Assembly: GCA_950295325.1 (NCBI GenBank)
Contig: OX485807.1
Span: forward strand, 30,349,666-30,413,665
Length of the DNA: 64,000 nucleotides
Reading direction: 5' to 3'
Source of the DNA: Polytrichum commune
Taxonomy: Eukaryota > Streptophyta > Polytrichopsida > Polytrichales > Polytrichaceae
The notes below the pieces were generated by a model. That model saw only the letters and a program-made list of their open reading frames with translations. It was not told where the DNA came from and searched no databases. The first letter of the stretch is position 1, and the number at the start of each line of letters is the position of its first letter. Below, piece after piece: positions 31,269-42,420 of the stretch. Both the position numbers and the translations under genes were made by a program.

Positions 31269-32092
31269 GCATTCTTTCAGTGAACATACAGTCTTCACTA
31301 TCTTTATCCAAATAATTGGCAAAAAAAACTAGGAGTTCTAAAAACTGCCTTTGCAGGGACAAGAACAAACTTGAAGTATCGATATAGGACATGACGCACT
31401 GCCTCCTTAAAATTTAATTGATCGTCAGGTTTGTTCTTCTTGTGAACACCTTTATCATCAACAAATTTCTTGAAGAATGCCGTCTCCCACATGAAATTCG
31501 CATTGTCTCAACATATTCAGTAAGGGAAAGAAGAGGATCTGACCCTTCAGGTGTGTAATCGATATTGATGTCCATGTTTGAAATCGTGGCATCGAACAAT
31601 TTGACAACCTCTTGCGATAACTGTAAAGTCCAGTAATGAATTATGTCAAGAATGAAAATGACATCACATTAAAAATCAAACATTCCTTCAGTGAACATAC
31701 AGTCTTCACTATCTTTATCCAAATAATTGGCAAAAAAAACTAGGAGTTCTAAAAACTGCCTTTGCAGGGACAAGAACAAACTTGAAGTATCGATATAGGA
31801 CATGACGCACTGCCTCCTTAAAATTTAATTGATCGTCAGGTTTGTTCTTCTTGTGAACACCTTTATCATCAACAAATTTCTTGAAGAATGCCGTCTCCCA
31901 CAATGAAATTCGCATTGTCTCAACATATTCAGTAAGGGAAAGAAGAGGATCTGACCCTTCAGGTGTGTAATCGATATTGATGTCCATGTCTGAAATCGTG
32001 GCATCGAACAATTTGACAACCTCTTGCGATAACTGCAAAGTCCAGTAATGAATTATGTCAAGAATGAAAATGACATCACATTAAAAATCAAT
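31269..32092. repeat. Tandem duplication of 411 bp inside the methyltransferase-like pseudogene
   Basis: Two copies lie end to end, offset by 411-412 bp (31270-31680 and 31681-32092), and are nearly identical. Each contains a whole exon plus flanking intron. The copy nearer 31.5 kb has lost one base (CCCACATG versus CCCACAATG, near 31490), which shifts its frame. The other copy keeps the frame. Confidence 0.85.
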
Positions 32093-33602
32093 CAAGGCAT
32101 TAATCACTAAGGTGCTTAGCATAATATACCTATACCCACCATGTTGCCTTGTGTAACCATGGTGGAAAGGCGTGGTCATTAAATCCCAAATTAAAAAATT
32201 TTAAGGATTCACACAAACTCAAAGTTGGTTCCATCGTTGGAGCCACTTCACTTTTATTAATGAATACATCGCTGATGTAGCAAGCATCCATAACTTCTCT
32301 TGTTGCATTTCTGGAGACTTTTCGTGTTCTTCATAATGCAATTTAATTTGTCCCAAGAACTCCGGAGTATGCTTCGGATCTGCAATAGGCAATTGTTTCT
32401 GCAATTCAAAAATAGATGAAGACTTCACCTTGCTTACCGCCTTATTGATAAATTCATGTACGCTCTTAGTCGTACATTTTCTTTGTTGAAATACTAGTCA
32501 TAAAAACGCCTCTAGGCAGCAGTAGCTGCATCCCCAATTTCTTGTTGCAAATCCTCACATTAATGAATAGTTTAGACAAATAGTAAGTCATAAACTTAAA
32601 TTGAAAAAAAAATGGTTGTAATTAAAATATGAACAATAAATAATTACTTGGTATAAAACTGAATTCAATCATTCAGCTGTTAGAGTATATCAAGTTCGTT
32701 TGGAGGATTTCTGTTTGGCTTCCAAAGCCACTAAATCTTCTTTAAAAACCAGATTCTCAAAATATTGCAAAAGTTGAGGAGTAACACTTTGGATTCTGTA
32801 CAACTTATGCACCAAATTTGTTGCCACATGTGACTTTTGATTTCTCCTACAAATATTAAAAATACAAAGAATTAATAAAACAAAAATGCAACAAACAATA
32901 TGTTTGATATTAGTCATAATAATAACTAAACTTCCAAAACATATAAAAATATACTTACCAATTTATTTTATGCAAGGCTGTTGGCATGCTTAGAACATTG
33001 CCCTTCACCTCGAGAAAAATGCTTTCAATTCCAAAGTGCCACTCAAAATTATCAGCATAGTCTTTCATGATAATTGGTAACCACGCTTGCAATCGATAGT
33101 TGTCATCCCAGACAAAAAACATCTTATTGGAAAAACTTCTCAGATCAGCATCAGCCTTTAAAAAAATTTCAAACTTATTATTGGCTTTCACCCAGTTGTC
33201 ACTCCAAGTGGAGATATCAGAGGTCACTTCCATAGTCTTGTCTTCATCATTTTTAATGGCTATATAAAATACATCATTCCCCTCCATATACCCACACGAT
33301 ACAAAATGATTGGCAAAATTCATGACATTATTTTTCAAACAAAGGCGCATAACAGGAAGAGAAACCATCTTACATAATGAAATGTTAAGTTTGGATTTCC
33401 GTTTGGGATGAAACCGAAGTCTTTCGAGACAGGATGCAGTATTGACTGTCTTATTTTTTAATATATTATAGATATCTGTCTCCAATTGTCGTTCGGACAA
33501 CGAGTCTTCTAACACATCTAAATTCTTCATTTCCTCTGCACCCAACATTAATATAGTTTCGTGGTTAACACATTTAGTATTAATATCCTCCCAGCTAACC
33601 AC

Positions 33603-35752
33603 CCTTCATTCTAAAGGCTATAACATATACATGCCAAGCCCAAACAAAGAGATCCATACCTTTATGGAGAGCCCACATTAGGATATATAATGTCCAAAAA
33701 TTACAATGCAAACAAAAGCAATGACTAGGAAATATGGTTTAGGGAAAGCACTGTCGTCAACCGCATACCCCTTAGGTATCACCACAAGGAAATAAAAAAA
33801 ATGATTAGGGCTATATAACCAGATATGTCTTGCGGTTTTCATGACCATCCTTCATTGTAAAGGGGCTAACTCCTACATGTCATGTCCAAATAGAAAGATC
33901 CTTACGTCTATGGACCCATCACTAAGAGTGACCACTTCCGGCAATTGCATATTACCAAGGGTGACCATGACGATGAAGAAGAATGAGAACTAAAATGCAA
34001 CATTAATGTCCAACATTCATACTAAATACAAAGTTCCAATAGTAACACCCTACACTAGTCTAGGGCTGTGAGCCCAAATTGATGCCCACATCTGTTGTTA
34101 ACACTTGTAAAACATTACAAGTGGTGTTTTGTTGATTTATGATTATTCACAAAAATATAAAAAGAGTGAAGCTTGAAGAAAGCTAAATTTGAAGCATTAG
34201 GCTTGTGTGGAGTGGATTTAAGTAGTATGAGGACATACCTTGATGAAGTGTGGTAGGTAGAAAGCCAAAGTTAGTTAAATGTTTGAATTAGGATCTTTGT
34301 TGATCATTTGAGGGAGGAAGGCTTAGAAGATAAGATGAGAGGCTACAAAGTAGGAGGAGATTTCGAAGGCTTATCGTGAGCCTTAAGGGTGCTCACCCCC
34401 TCAAACTCATTATATAATCTCTCATTCTTCCCTCACTCATCATCTCTTTCCTTCGTGCTCCTTGGCACCCCACGTGTTATAAGTGTGGGTGTATGGAAGC
34501 AAGATAGGAGCACATGTGTGTGCATGGTTTTGAAGTTAGGAGCCAAGGCTAGTTGGCCTTGAAGAGGGTTTGACCTCTTGTTAGCATTAGTTTGGGTGTG
34601 AATGATTTTAAGATAATTTATGACTTCAAGTTGTAGTACTTGAGTTCATATTTCTTGGGTATATGTGTTTGTTAAGTGTCATTATAACTATTCCACTCGG
34701 GCTAGGAGGAAATCGAAGGGTGGAATACTTTTGGTGACACGTTGCCGGAGCACGAGTTGGTAAATGATAGGGTCCTTTGAGTAGTCTAGGTTGTAAGGGG
34801 TATAACTTCCGAGCAGAAGAAGATACTTCGTTGAAATTTAGAGGGTTAGTAAAAAACTTGTTTATATAAACATGGTCAAAATCTGAGGATGTTTGGAGTA
34901 CTGGAGCAGCAGTTATGACATTCTGAACTTTGCCTACATTTTTGAGCTGAAATGGGCATAACTCCTGGACAGAGCCTTGGAAATACATAAAATTTTGAGG
35001 GATGCTTTATTCTTAGGTTTCCTAGTTATGGTACAAATTTCAAGTCATTCCAAGTAGATTAGAAGGAGATATATCATTTTGAAGTGTTTTCAAGAGTTGC
35101 AGACTAAAAAGGCCATAACGTTTTGGCAGAACATAAAAATAGTTTGAAATTTCAGGGGGTCATAAACAATTAGTTTTTGTGATTGCTCCGAAAATTTGAA
35201 GTTCTTTGGAGCCCGTAAGAGGAAGTTATGACATTCTGAAATCTGGGTAGACTGACACACTAAAATGGTCATAACTGTCGGACAGAAAATGGGATAGGCT
35301 CACAAATTGGTGAGATGTTTTTTGCTTTGTCTCTTTAGTTACAGATAAAATTTCAGGACATTCCGAGAAGTAATGGGAAAGTTACACTATTCTGAAATTT
35401 GTTCTGGATGTAGCCTTGGGGGTTAAATCATAAGTCATTAACATTGTGTATATTCTAAAGGCATATTGGAATGATACATTGAGTTACTAAGGAAGGAGTT
35501 TGCTAAGTGTCATCAATACTATTCCACTCGGGCTAGGACGAAATCGAAGGGTGGAGTACTTTTGGTGACAAGGGCACTAATAACAATTAGTAAGACTAAT
35601 ACTAAAATCCAATATTAAGACTAAAATTAAACTATAATACTTATACTAAGCACTATGACCACACACTAAGACGACCTAACATTAAACACTAGTATTAAGA
35701 CCAACAAATTAATGTAGAATCTATGTGTGAAGGCCGAGTTAGGGTTACTCAC
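33603..35752. other. Gene-poor insert within the pseudogene, with dispersed repeats
   Basis: Between two pieces of the pseudogene. A repeat starting TGTGAGCCCAAA at about 34067 is shared with 62948. A 50-bp block ('attccactcgggctagg...ttttggtgaca') occurs at about 34690 and again at 35521 in direct orientation. I think the space was enlarged by one or more insertions that I cannot delimit. Confidence 0.5.
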
Positions 35753-36762
35753 CATCATCTTCCTCATCATCTTGTTCTTCAGAACTATCGTTGCCGCCAT
35801 CCTCTCCAATTGATTTTTCTTTCAAACTACCGTGATGAATCTCTTCCATGTTGATGTTCTCTTCTCTTTCTGAAACCTAATATCAAAAGACTTTACTCAA
35901 CAGAAGAGTTATATACATTCAAAAAAACATTAAACACAACTACTAAAAGAATAATTATCGCTATACACTACCTCTTCGTTGCTAAATAACTCCACATGAT
36001 GGTCATGCTCCATGTTGCCAATTAGGATAGATATCTGCTGAACCTAAGTTTCCAAAACAACCTCCTCCTGAATAGCAAACAAAGTCTTTACGGTATCGCC
36101 AATAACTGCAATGCTTCTTTTCAAAACACGATTCCTAATCCGCATTCCAACCGATTTCTTTCGATTCGTGAAATACAAACGCCCTCCTTCCATCCTCTTC
36201 TTGCGTTTTTTTGTTGCTACGAGTATTGTTTTGATACTCCTCAACATCCAAGCTTCTCGGCATCTGGATTCGCACCGCTTACTAAGATATCTCATTCTTT
36301 GCTCGCCTTTCAAACAAATTAACTACCGCTTTACTACACAGTTTAAAGTTTTAGGGATTGGGTTTTAGGGTTAGGGTACCAAAACCCTAAATCACAATAT
36401 TCTCCAATACTATACTATGACGCGTTTGTTGTCTAGACTTTATTGTCACGTGCCACGATCAAATTCTCGTCCACAAAATTAGAATATAATCCTATGAATA
36501 GTTTGTCAGGCTTTTACTTCCTAAGTTGTCATGATTAAAAATAGAGTCTCCACTTTTCATCTTTTTTAATGACATTATAAAATCCATCTATTATGTCAGA
36601 TATTTATAGTTAAATGTTTTCTCTAATTTTTAAATAACTTGACATCGCTATATTTTGATAACATAGATTTCATGTAATTTTTTTTTCTATTTGATGTCTA
36701 CCTAAAAAATCTTGAAGAATTTATTGGTGTGATGTTTGTTGTTAGTATGCACTCTCTTTGAC

Positions 36763-37260
36763 ATGGCTTCGATTCGTGTAGAAGGTCGTCGGGCCTCTAT
36801 GAGAGTTCCTCCTCAAAGTGATGGTCGAATTCTTTTTAACGTCCATATGTTGTCTTTGAAATTTGGTTTCAAACATGATTCTATTTTTTTAGGAGAGGAA
36901 ATCCTTGATGACTCCGGAGAGTTGTCATTTACAATTGCAGATCCACCTTCTACAGATGGCGAGGAAAAAATGTGGGTGTTACGTCCATCCAATTATTGTG
37001 CAATGGGAGACCTATCGGCCCCTCATGAGTTCACAAGTGTGGTAGGTTCAAAGTCTGCCTTAGTGATTCATATTGTACATGATATTCAAACTCTTAAACC
37101 TGAACTTATTCACTTGGATGACTCAAAAGTAGAGTCTGCCGTAGGTGATATCCCATCCACGTCTAAGGGCCAGCATAGTATTCCTACAGTTCCTCTGCTG
37201 CAATCTCCGTCTGGCTCGAAAATGTTGTATCAAAAACCTCCCCTCACCCCGCTATCCAAG
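36763..37260 (+). CDS. Isolated 5' exon, unknown protein
   Basis: An ATG at 36763 opens 166 codons that end at a good donor (GTAAAT at 37261). The peptide begins MASIRVEGRRASMRVPP, has an acidic middle (SGELSFTIADPPSTDGEE) and a Ser/Pro-rich end. I recognise no domain. No continuing exon is evident downstream before the minus-strand gene at 37833, so this is probably a gene fragment or the first exon of a broken gene. The start lies about 450 bp from the pseudogene N-terminus in divergent orientation. Confidence 0.4.
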
Positions 37261-37832
37261 GTAAATCTTAGTGCGGTTGATTGCATTCGTAAGTTACAGT
37301 TAACACTATATTCGTTAAATTGAGACTTTCTCTAGTCTCAAATTAATATATGGATCAAACAACATTCCGTGTTCCGAAACTATATTGCGAACAATCTCAA
37401 ATATATTATATGTTCTAATATCCCAAATCTATTATGTGTGGACATAAGCACATATGGTAGAGCACTCAACACCAACTTCATCAACAAAAACACTTTGGGT
37501 AGAGCACTCCAAACTAGTTTCACCCAAAAAACATATAAAATGATTTCTATTAATAGCATGGTCAATAAAATATAGACATTGCAACATAGAAAGTGCATGC
37601 AATAAATGCATTTTTCTTCAATGGAAAATTTAGTCCCAAACTTAATAAAAAAATGAACTTCACAATTGTATTGAAATATAGTAAATGGATATTCATCCAA
37701 CCCCAAACAATATAGCATTCGCAAGTTCTACCCAAACTTTGCCCCAAGTTTGAGGAGCACACATATGAGTAATATATATTCGTCGAATCACAGTTTACAC
37801 TATAATCATGCTAACACAATCCTACCAACTTC

Positions 37833-40800
37833 TCATTCAACGTGGGTTGCTTCTTCTCCGATCCGAGCAAGGTTGTCTTTTGCAAAAGTTATGTACTTTT
37901 GAGGGATGGACACTGATCCACTATGATTTTTCCGTGGTTTCCATGCTATGAATATGGAATCTGTATCTACCCAAGATGGACCGTGCTCAGAATCCACCTT
38001 CCACCGAAAGTGTTGGTTTGTATCCCAGCCTGTATAATGCCGAACAACATCTTCATTCCGTGCTGTCGGTCGGTAGTACTCCACTTGTATTTGTCGAAAA
38101 TGAGGGCTGGAAGATACAAAATTTGGATTGGACAAAGCTCTTGCCACCCACACTGGCTTTGCATATGTCTCATCTCCAGGACGCAAAATGAGCATATAAC
38201 CTTCATGACAATCCACTGCAATGCGGAAAGATGGTGGCGGACGACTACTAGCAGGCCCAACGTAATGGTCGTCCATATCAAACTCCTCGCGAACCTCTCC
38301 ATTACTCAAAAGACTAGCCTCCGAAGCTTGTACATCAATACGAGTTTGTGGCCAAAATCCGTGCCTCAAAGTATGAGGGCTATCTTGGTGGAGATCTGCC
38401 AAGGCCGCACGAACACGTGTCCAATAATGTATCCAACTCCCATAACGATGCCAACATGATCCGCCAACATCCGCTATCTTCAAACTCTCCCAATATTGAA
38501 TGAAACCTGATATACCTTTCAAAATATCCTCCAAATTCTTCATGGCTATTGGCTTGCAAGGCCTAGGCTCTCCATCCGGTAACATGGTCTTCCCATCCGC
38601 ATCCACGCACCACACAAGGAGACCCTCTGGCGGGCTCCAGTCTTGTGTCGTGCACAACAACTTGTATTGCATGGCCGGGACACCATCGTCACGCATGTAG
38701 AACCGGAATTGTTGTGCCTTCGTATGGCCAATCAATCGATGAGCTCCACTTCGAATATAAGGTTCTATAAATGCCTTGAAGTCTGGCACCTCCTCAATCA
38801 TATGGGGGATGACGGGAACGTTCTCCAAATCCATGTACGACTTCATCAATAACGGGATTGTAGGAAAATCCTCCTCCCGCAACTTCATGCTCCACCGTCC
38901 AAATGATGCATCAATATCGTCGTGCGTGTGGCCTACCAATAGGAAGGACACAAAAACCTCCTTGAAAATGCCTTTCGCAACCAACAACAACCAATATGCA
39001 AATACATATCTACTTTTATTGTCCTTGGCACAATTGTCCAATTGGACACGCAAAGTGGGGGGCAACTTCTTGGCTATCACCGGTTCACTAGGTGGTTCGG
39101 GCAACGAATGCAAGCATACATCTTTTCCATCCATCACTGCTTCATATAAAGGTGTTGAACCCGTGTTTTCAAATAACAATCCTGAAGAATAGGCTGGCGG
39201 TTTCTCTAAATCACGCAAAAGCCTTGCAAATGACCCTATCGTGTGGTTTGAATCTGTTGGATACAAATCAAGAGCATAATGGGCAAACTTGACATCACCG
39301 TGTCCATGTGCAATCATTCCTACAATGCCAACCCAAAGTGATTAGTACCTATGTATGTCTAAATCGTTTTGAATGAATCAATGTTCTCAAGTACATCACG
39401 GAATAAAATACAACAATATTTAGGGTATGTCATAACATTGTTTCGAAGATCACCTGTAACCGATACATGCAACTTAAAAAATCCATCCGTGGCCTTGATT
39501 CGTTTTGCAAAACATGGGGAGGCTGTCTTGGCATGGTCCATTTTGTCATGGATGACCGTAAGAACTTCCAAGGGCCTGGAGATGGACAAAGCTCTATTTG
39601 TGTAGTAATCATTACGGTGTGCCTCTTGCATGTTTACGTGCTTGAAATAGTTCAATTGATGCACCGCAAACGACTCGGTACCCATCGTGTGTGCATCCCG
39701 AAGGCGCTTCAACTTCTCGCAATTAGAGCACCTTGCAAATTTGTCCCCTCGTCTTTTTGTAATGTATTCGCTGAAGTTTGCTTTCTTGATTGCACTCAAT
39801 TTTGACGATGAAATTGGCTCCAACCCAATCTTCTCGCCAACTGCATTTACATCCAACAATATGTCTTTCCATTTTGTGCCTGTGGGAAGAACTTTCTCCA
39901 CAACCTTTTCACCAGTTGTGAGTGTGCGTGTTTTGTGCGGCATTGCATCGGCAAGCGGGACAATGATGGTTGCTAGAGTGGCCGTTGCTTGCCTTGTTGT
40001 TTCCCTAGGTTTCTTTAAACCCACGTTCCCATGGTGACGGGACCGGCGGCCTTCCTTGGCATAAGCAGCTTGTCTATAAAAGTCCGCTTTCGACACACCA
40101 TGAATGGTGTACCATGCCTTGCAACACACGTCTATGCTCTCAATGGTGATGACCTTGGGACCCGCCCCATTCACATGTATCGCCCTATGCACATCAAGTT
40201 TTTTGGTGGATCTTAGACGGAAATCACCAAGCCACATTTCTTCGCGGATGGCCTTCAATTTATCCCGGGGAAACAATTGGCAACAACGATGCACACAACA
40301 ATCCTTTGTGGCAACTTCTCTAATGGACTCCTCCCCGAGCAACCTTTGACGTTTACAATCAGTTGCAGACGGAGCAGGACGTGCCAATGTATCGTACTTT
40401 CTTTGACCCTTGCGTGGCCGCATGTTTGATTGCTGTTCTTTTTCGATTTGCAAGTGTCGTTGCTCATGTTCATACAAACTAACTCCATCAATCGTGACAT
40501 TCCTCAATGGCCACCTCCGGAGGGAGAACCTATGAGTGGGATCCACCTCGGAATGAACGAACGACTCCAATATGACAACCCCAACGTCCTCGGTGCCAAG
40601 CGGGTTTTCATCAATGCAATCTTGTGGATGGGTGTTGCGACAAATCCCCTCTGCCACAGCAACTCCACTGTCATTAAGAAGTACCACCTCCAAATTCACC
40701 CATGAAGCCCTTGAGAGTCCCGTACATTCAGCAATGGGACATTGCGGTACGGAAGGCGAAGGTATATCCAAATGATCTTCATCTGCACTGTCAGCCAAAG

Positions 40801-40905
40801 TATCCTCCCCGACAATGTCTATCTCATCCTCAGATGCAGATGGCGAAGTGGCCATATCTTCAGATGACCAATCCCCTCTTTCACTAAACCCATTCATTCT
40901 GCCTA
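37833..40905 (-). CDS. Transposon-type protein with DUF7869-like domain, two exons
   Basis: Exon 1 runs from about 40905 (a TGTGTAG acceptor-like site precedes MNGFSERG) to before 39359. Exon 2 starts at 39319 after a CATTGTAG acceptor and ends at 37833. Together they give roughly 1,000 residues. The N-terminal half is acidic, then has a Cys-rich block (CCVHRCCQLF), CSNCEKLKRLRD and HDKMDHAKTASP. Exon 2 carries RVQLDNCAKDNKSRYV and FLLVGHTHDDIDASFGRW. I associate the D-N-C, K-x-N and G-H-T-H-x-D-I-D blocks with DUF7869, a domain repeated in plant and other eukaryotic genomes with transposase-like conserved acids. The C-terminal part is unique. No stop breaks either exon. The donor of the short intron is uncertain. 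The 79-bp palindromic array begins about 200 bp upstream. Confidence 0.6.
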
Positions 40906-41109
40906 CACACATGAACATTGAACCTTATCAAGAAACCACAAAAATTGTAGGTTCCAATCGAATAATACAAAAACCATCTTATATAAAAAATATTGCAAAT
41001 ACTCAATGTTCATACATGTTCGTATGACTGCTATGCCATTGGCTCTGTAAAGGTTTGGGTTGGCCAGTGGACACACTATCATTTAGAGCCCATCCACACG
41101 GTGGGTCTG

Positions 41110-42400
41110 GGTTTGGGTCGACCTACCCAAACCTTGTGGCACGATGGGATCATGGTCATCCAGATTCCATCCAAACAGTGGGGATAAATTGGGTCGAGCG
41201 ACCCAAACGTTTTCGCAAGATGGGTTCAGGCTCATCACAGAGAGCACCCACACAGCGGGGATGGATTGGGTAGACCGTCCCAAATTATGTAAGGGCACTG
41301 GGATGGGTCAAACCTAGTACATGCCCACTGTGGGATAAGGTTTGGGTCGACCGACCCAAACCTTATAGGGCAGGAAGGGCTCAAAGTCCACCCTAGTACC
41401 TGCCTCACGTGGGGGTGGGTTTGGGTCGACCGACCCAAACCTTCAGGGGCAGGATGGGCTCCGTGTGCACCCTAGTACCTGCCTCATGTGAAGGTGGGTT
41501 TGGGTCGACCGACCCAAACCTTCAGGGGCAGGATGGGCTCCGTGTGCACCCTAGTACCTGCCTCATGTGAAGGTGGGTTTGGGTCGACCGACCCAAACCT
41601 TCAGGGACAGGATGGGCTCCGTGTGCACCCTAGTACCTGCCTCATGTGAAGGTGGGTTTGGGTCGACCGACCCAAACCTTCAGGGGTAGGATGGACTCCG
41701 TGTCCACCCTAGTACCTGCCTCATGAGGGTATAGGTTTGGGTCGACCGACCCAAACCTTGAGGGGCAGGATGGACTCCGTGTCCATCCTAGTACCTGCCT
41801 CATGAGAGTATAGGTTTGGGTCGACCGACCCAAACATTGAGGGGCAGGATGGGCTCAGTGTGCACCCTAGTACCTGCCCCATGTGAGGGTGGGTTTGGGT
41901 CGACCGACCCAAACCTTGAGGGGCAAGATGGACTCCGTGTCCACCCTAGTACCTGCCTCATGAGGGTATAGGTTTGGGTCGACCGACCCAAACCTTGAGG
42001 GCCAGGATGGGCTCCTTGTCCACTCTAGACCCTGCCTCACGAGGGGATAGGTTTGGGTCGACCGACCCAAACCTTGAGGGCCAGGATGGGCTCCTTGTCC
42101 ACTCTAGATCCTGCCTCACGAGGGGATAGGTTTGAGTCGACCGACCCAAACATTGAGGGGCAGCATGGGCTCCATGCGCACCCTAGTACTTGCCCCATGT
42201 GAGGGTGGGTTTGGGTCGACCGACCCAAACATTGAGGGGCAGGATGGACTCCGTGTCCACCCTAGTAACTGCCTCATGAGAGTAAAGGTTTGGGTCGACC
42301 GACCCAAACCTTGAGGGGCAAGATGGACTCCTCAGATGATCAGGGTCAGGCTGAAACCCGCCCACACTAGCGGAGGGGTTTGGGTCGACCGACCCAAACC
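41110..42400. repeat. 79-bp tandem array built on a 22-bp palindrome (centre AC)
   Basis: Thirteen copies start at exactly 79-bp steps (41341, 41420, 41499 ... 42289), with a further copy at 42379 and three degenerate ones at 41112, 41188 and about 41265. Each has the arm GTTTGGGTCG, the centre AC and the arm CGACCCAAAC. The rest of the unit ('gggcaggatgg..ctccgtgt' and 'ccctagtacctgcc') is also conserved. One copy (42131) has an arm mismatch. Short open frames across it are by-products of the repeat. Confidence 0.95.
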
Positions 42401-42420
42401 TGATAAGAGTCACCCTAAAA

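Larger units (their letters stand above)
28931..36313 (-). pseudogene. ParB-like plus beta-class DNA-methyltransferase-like gene, damaged
   Basis: Multi-exon minus-strand gene. Approximate pieces in order: 36313-35972 (basic N-terminus), 35876-35753 (acidic), 33602-32959 plus 32846-32690, 32428-32219, 32038-31715, 31392-30717, 30570-30470 running into 30442-30225, 29825-29575, 29458-29264 and about 29160-28931. The 33-kb piece ends in FFVWDDNYRLQAWLP, where ParB-like proteins have a D-G-N/Q-H-R motif. Then comes VDLIIVDYPNGLR, at the place of catalytic motif IV, and later KSDLLLKIFIYGISPLNG and VADLTASTG joined to GASIRAAMSSNRHILVLESD, a SAM-binding motif I. Motif IV before motif I is the beta-class (CcrM-like) order. 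Damage: in-frame TAG (36044-36046), TGA near 30980, a frame change in a GA run (30422-30434), a TAG near 32515 and a duplicated exon. The ParB-methylase pairing is known in bacteria and phages; function here is inference. Confidence 0.6.

Noticed and set aside
36736-36762. Upstream in-frame start before MASIRVEG
   Set aside because: The extra nine codons have no family support, and the ATG at 36763 gives the cleaner start.
41235-42413. Overlapping short open frames on both strands that all begin MGRSTQT
   Set aside because: They are products of the 79-bp repeat. Frame and content follow the period and no start, stop or codon pattern supports a protein.
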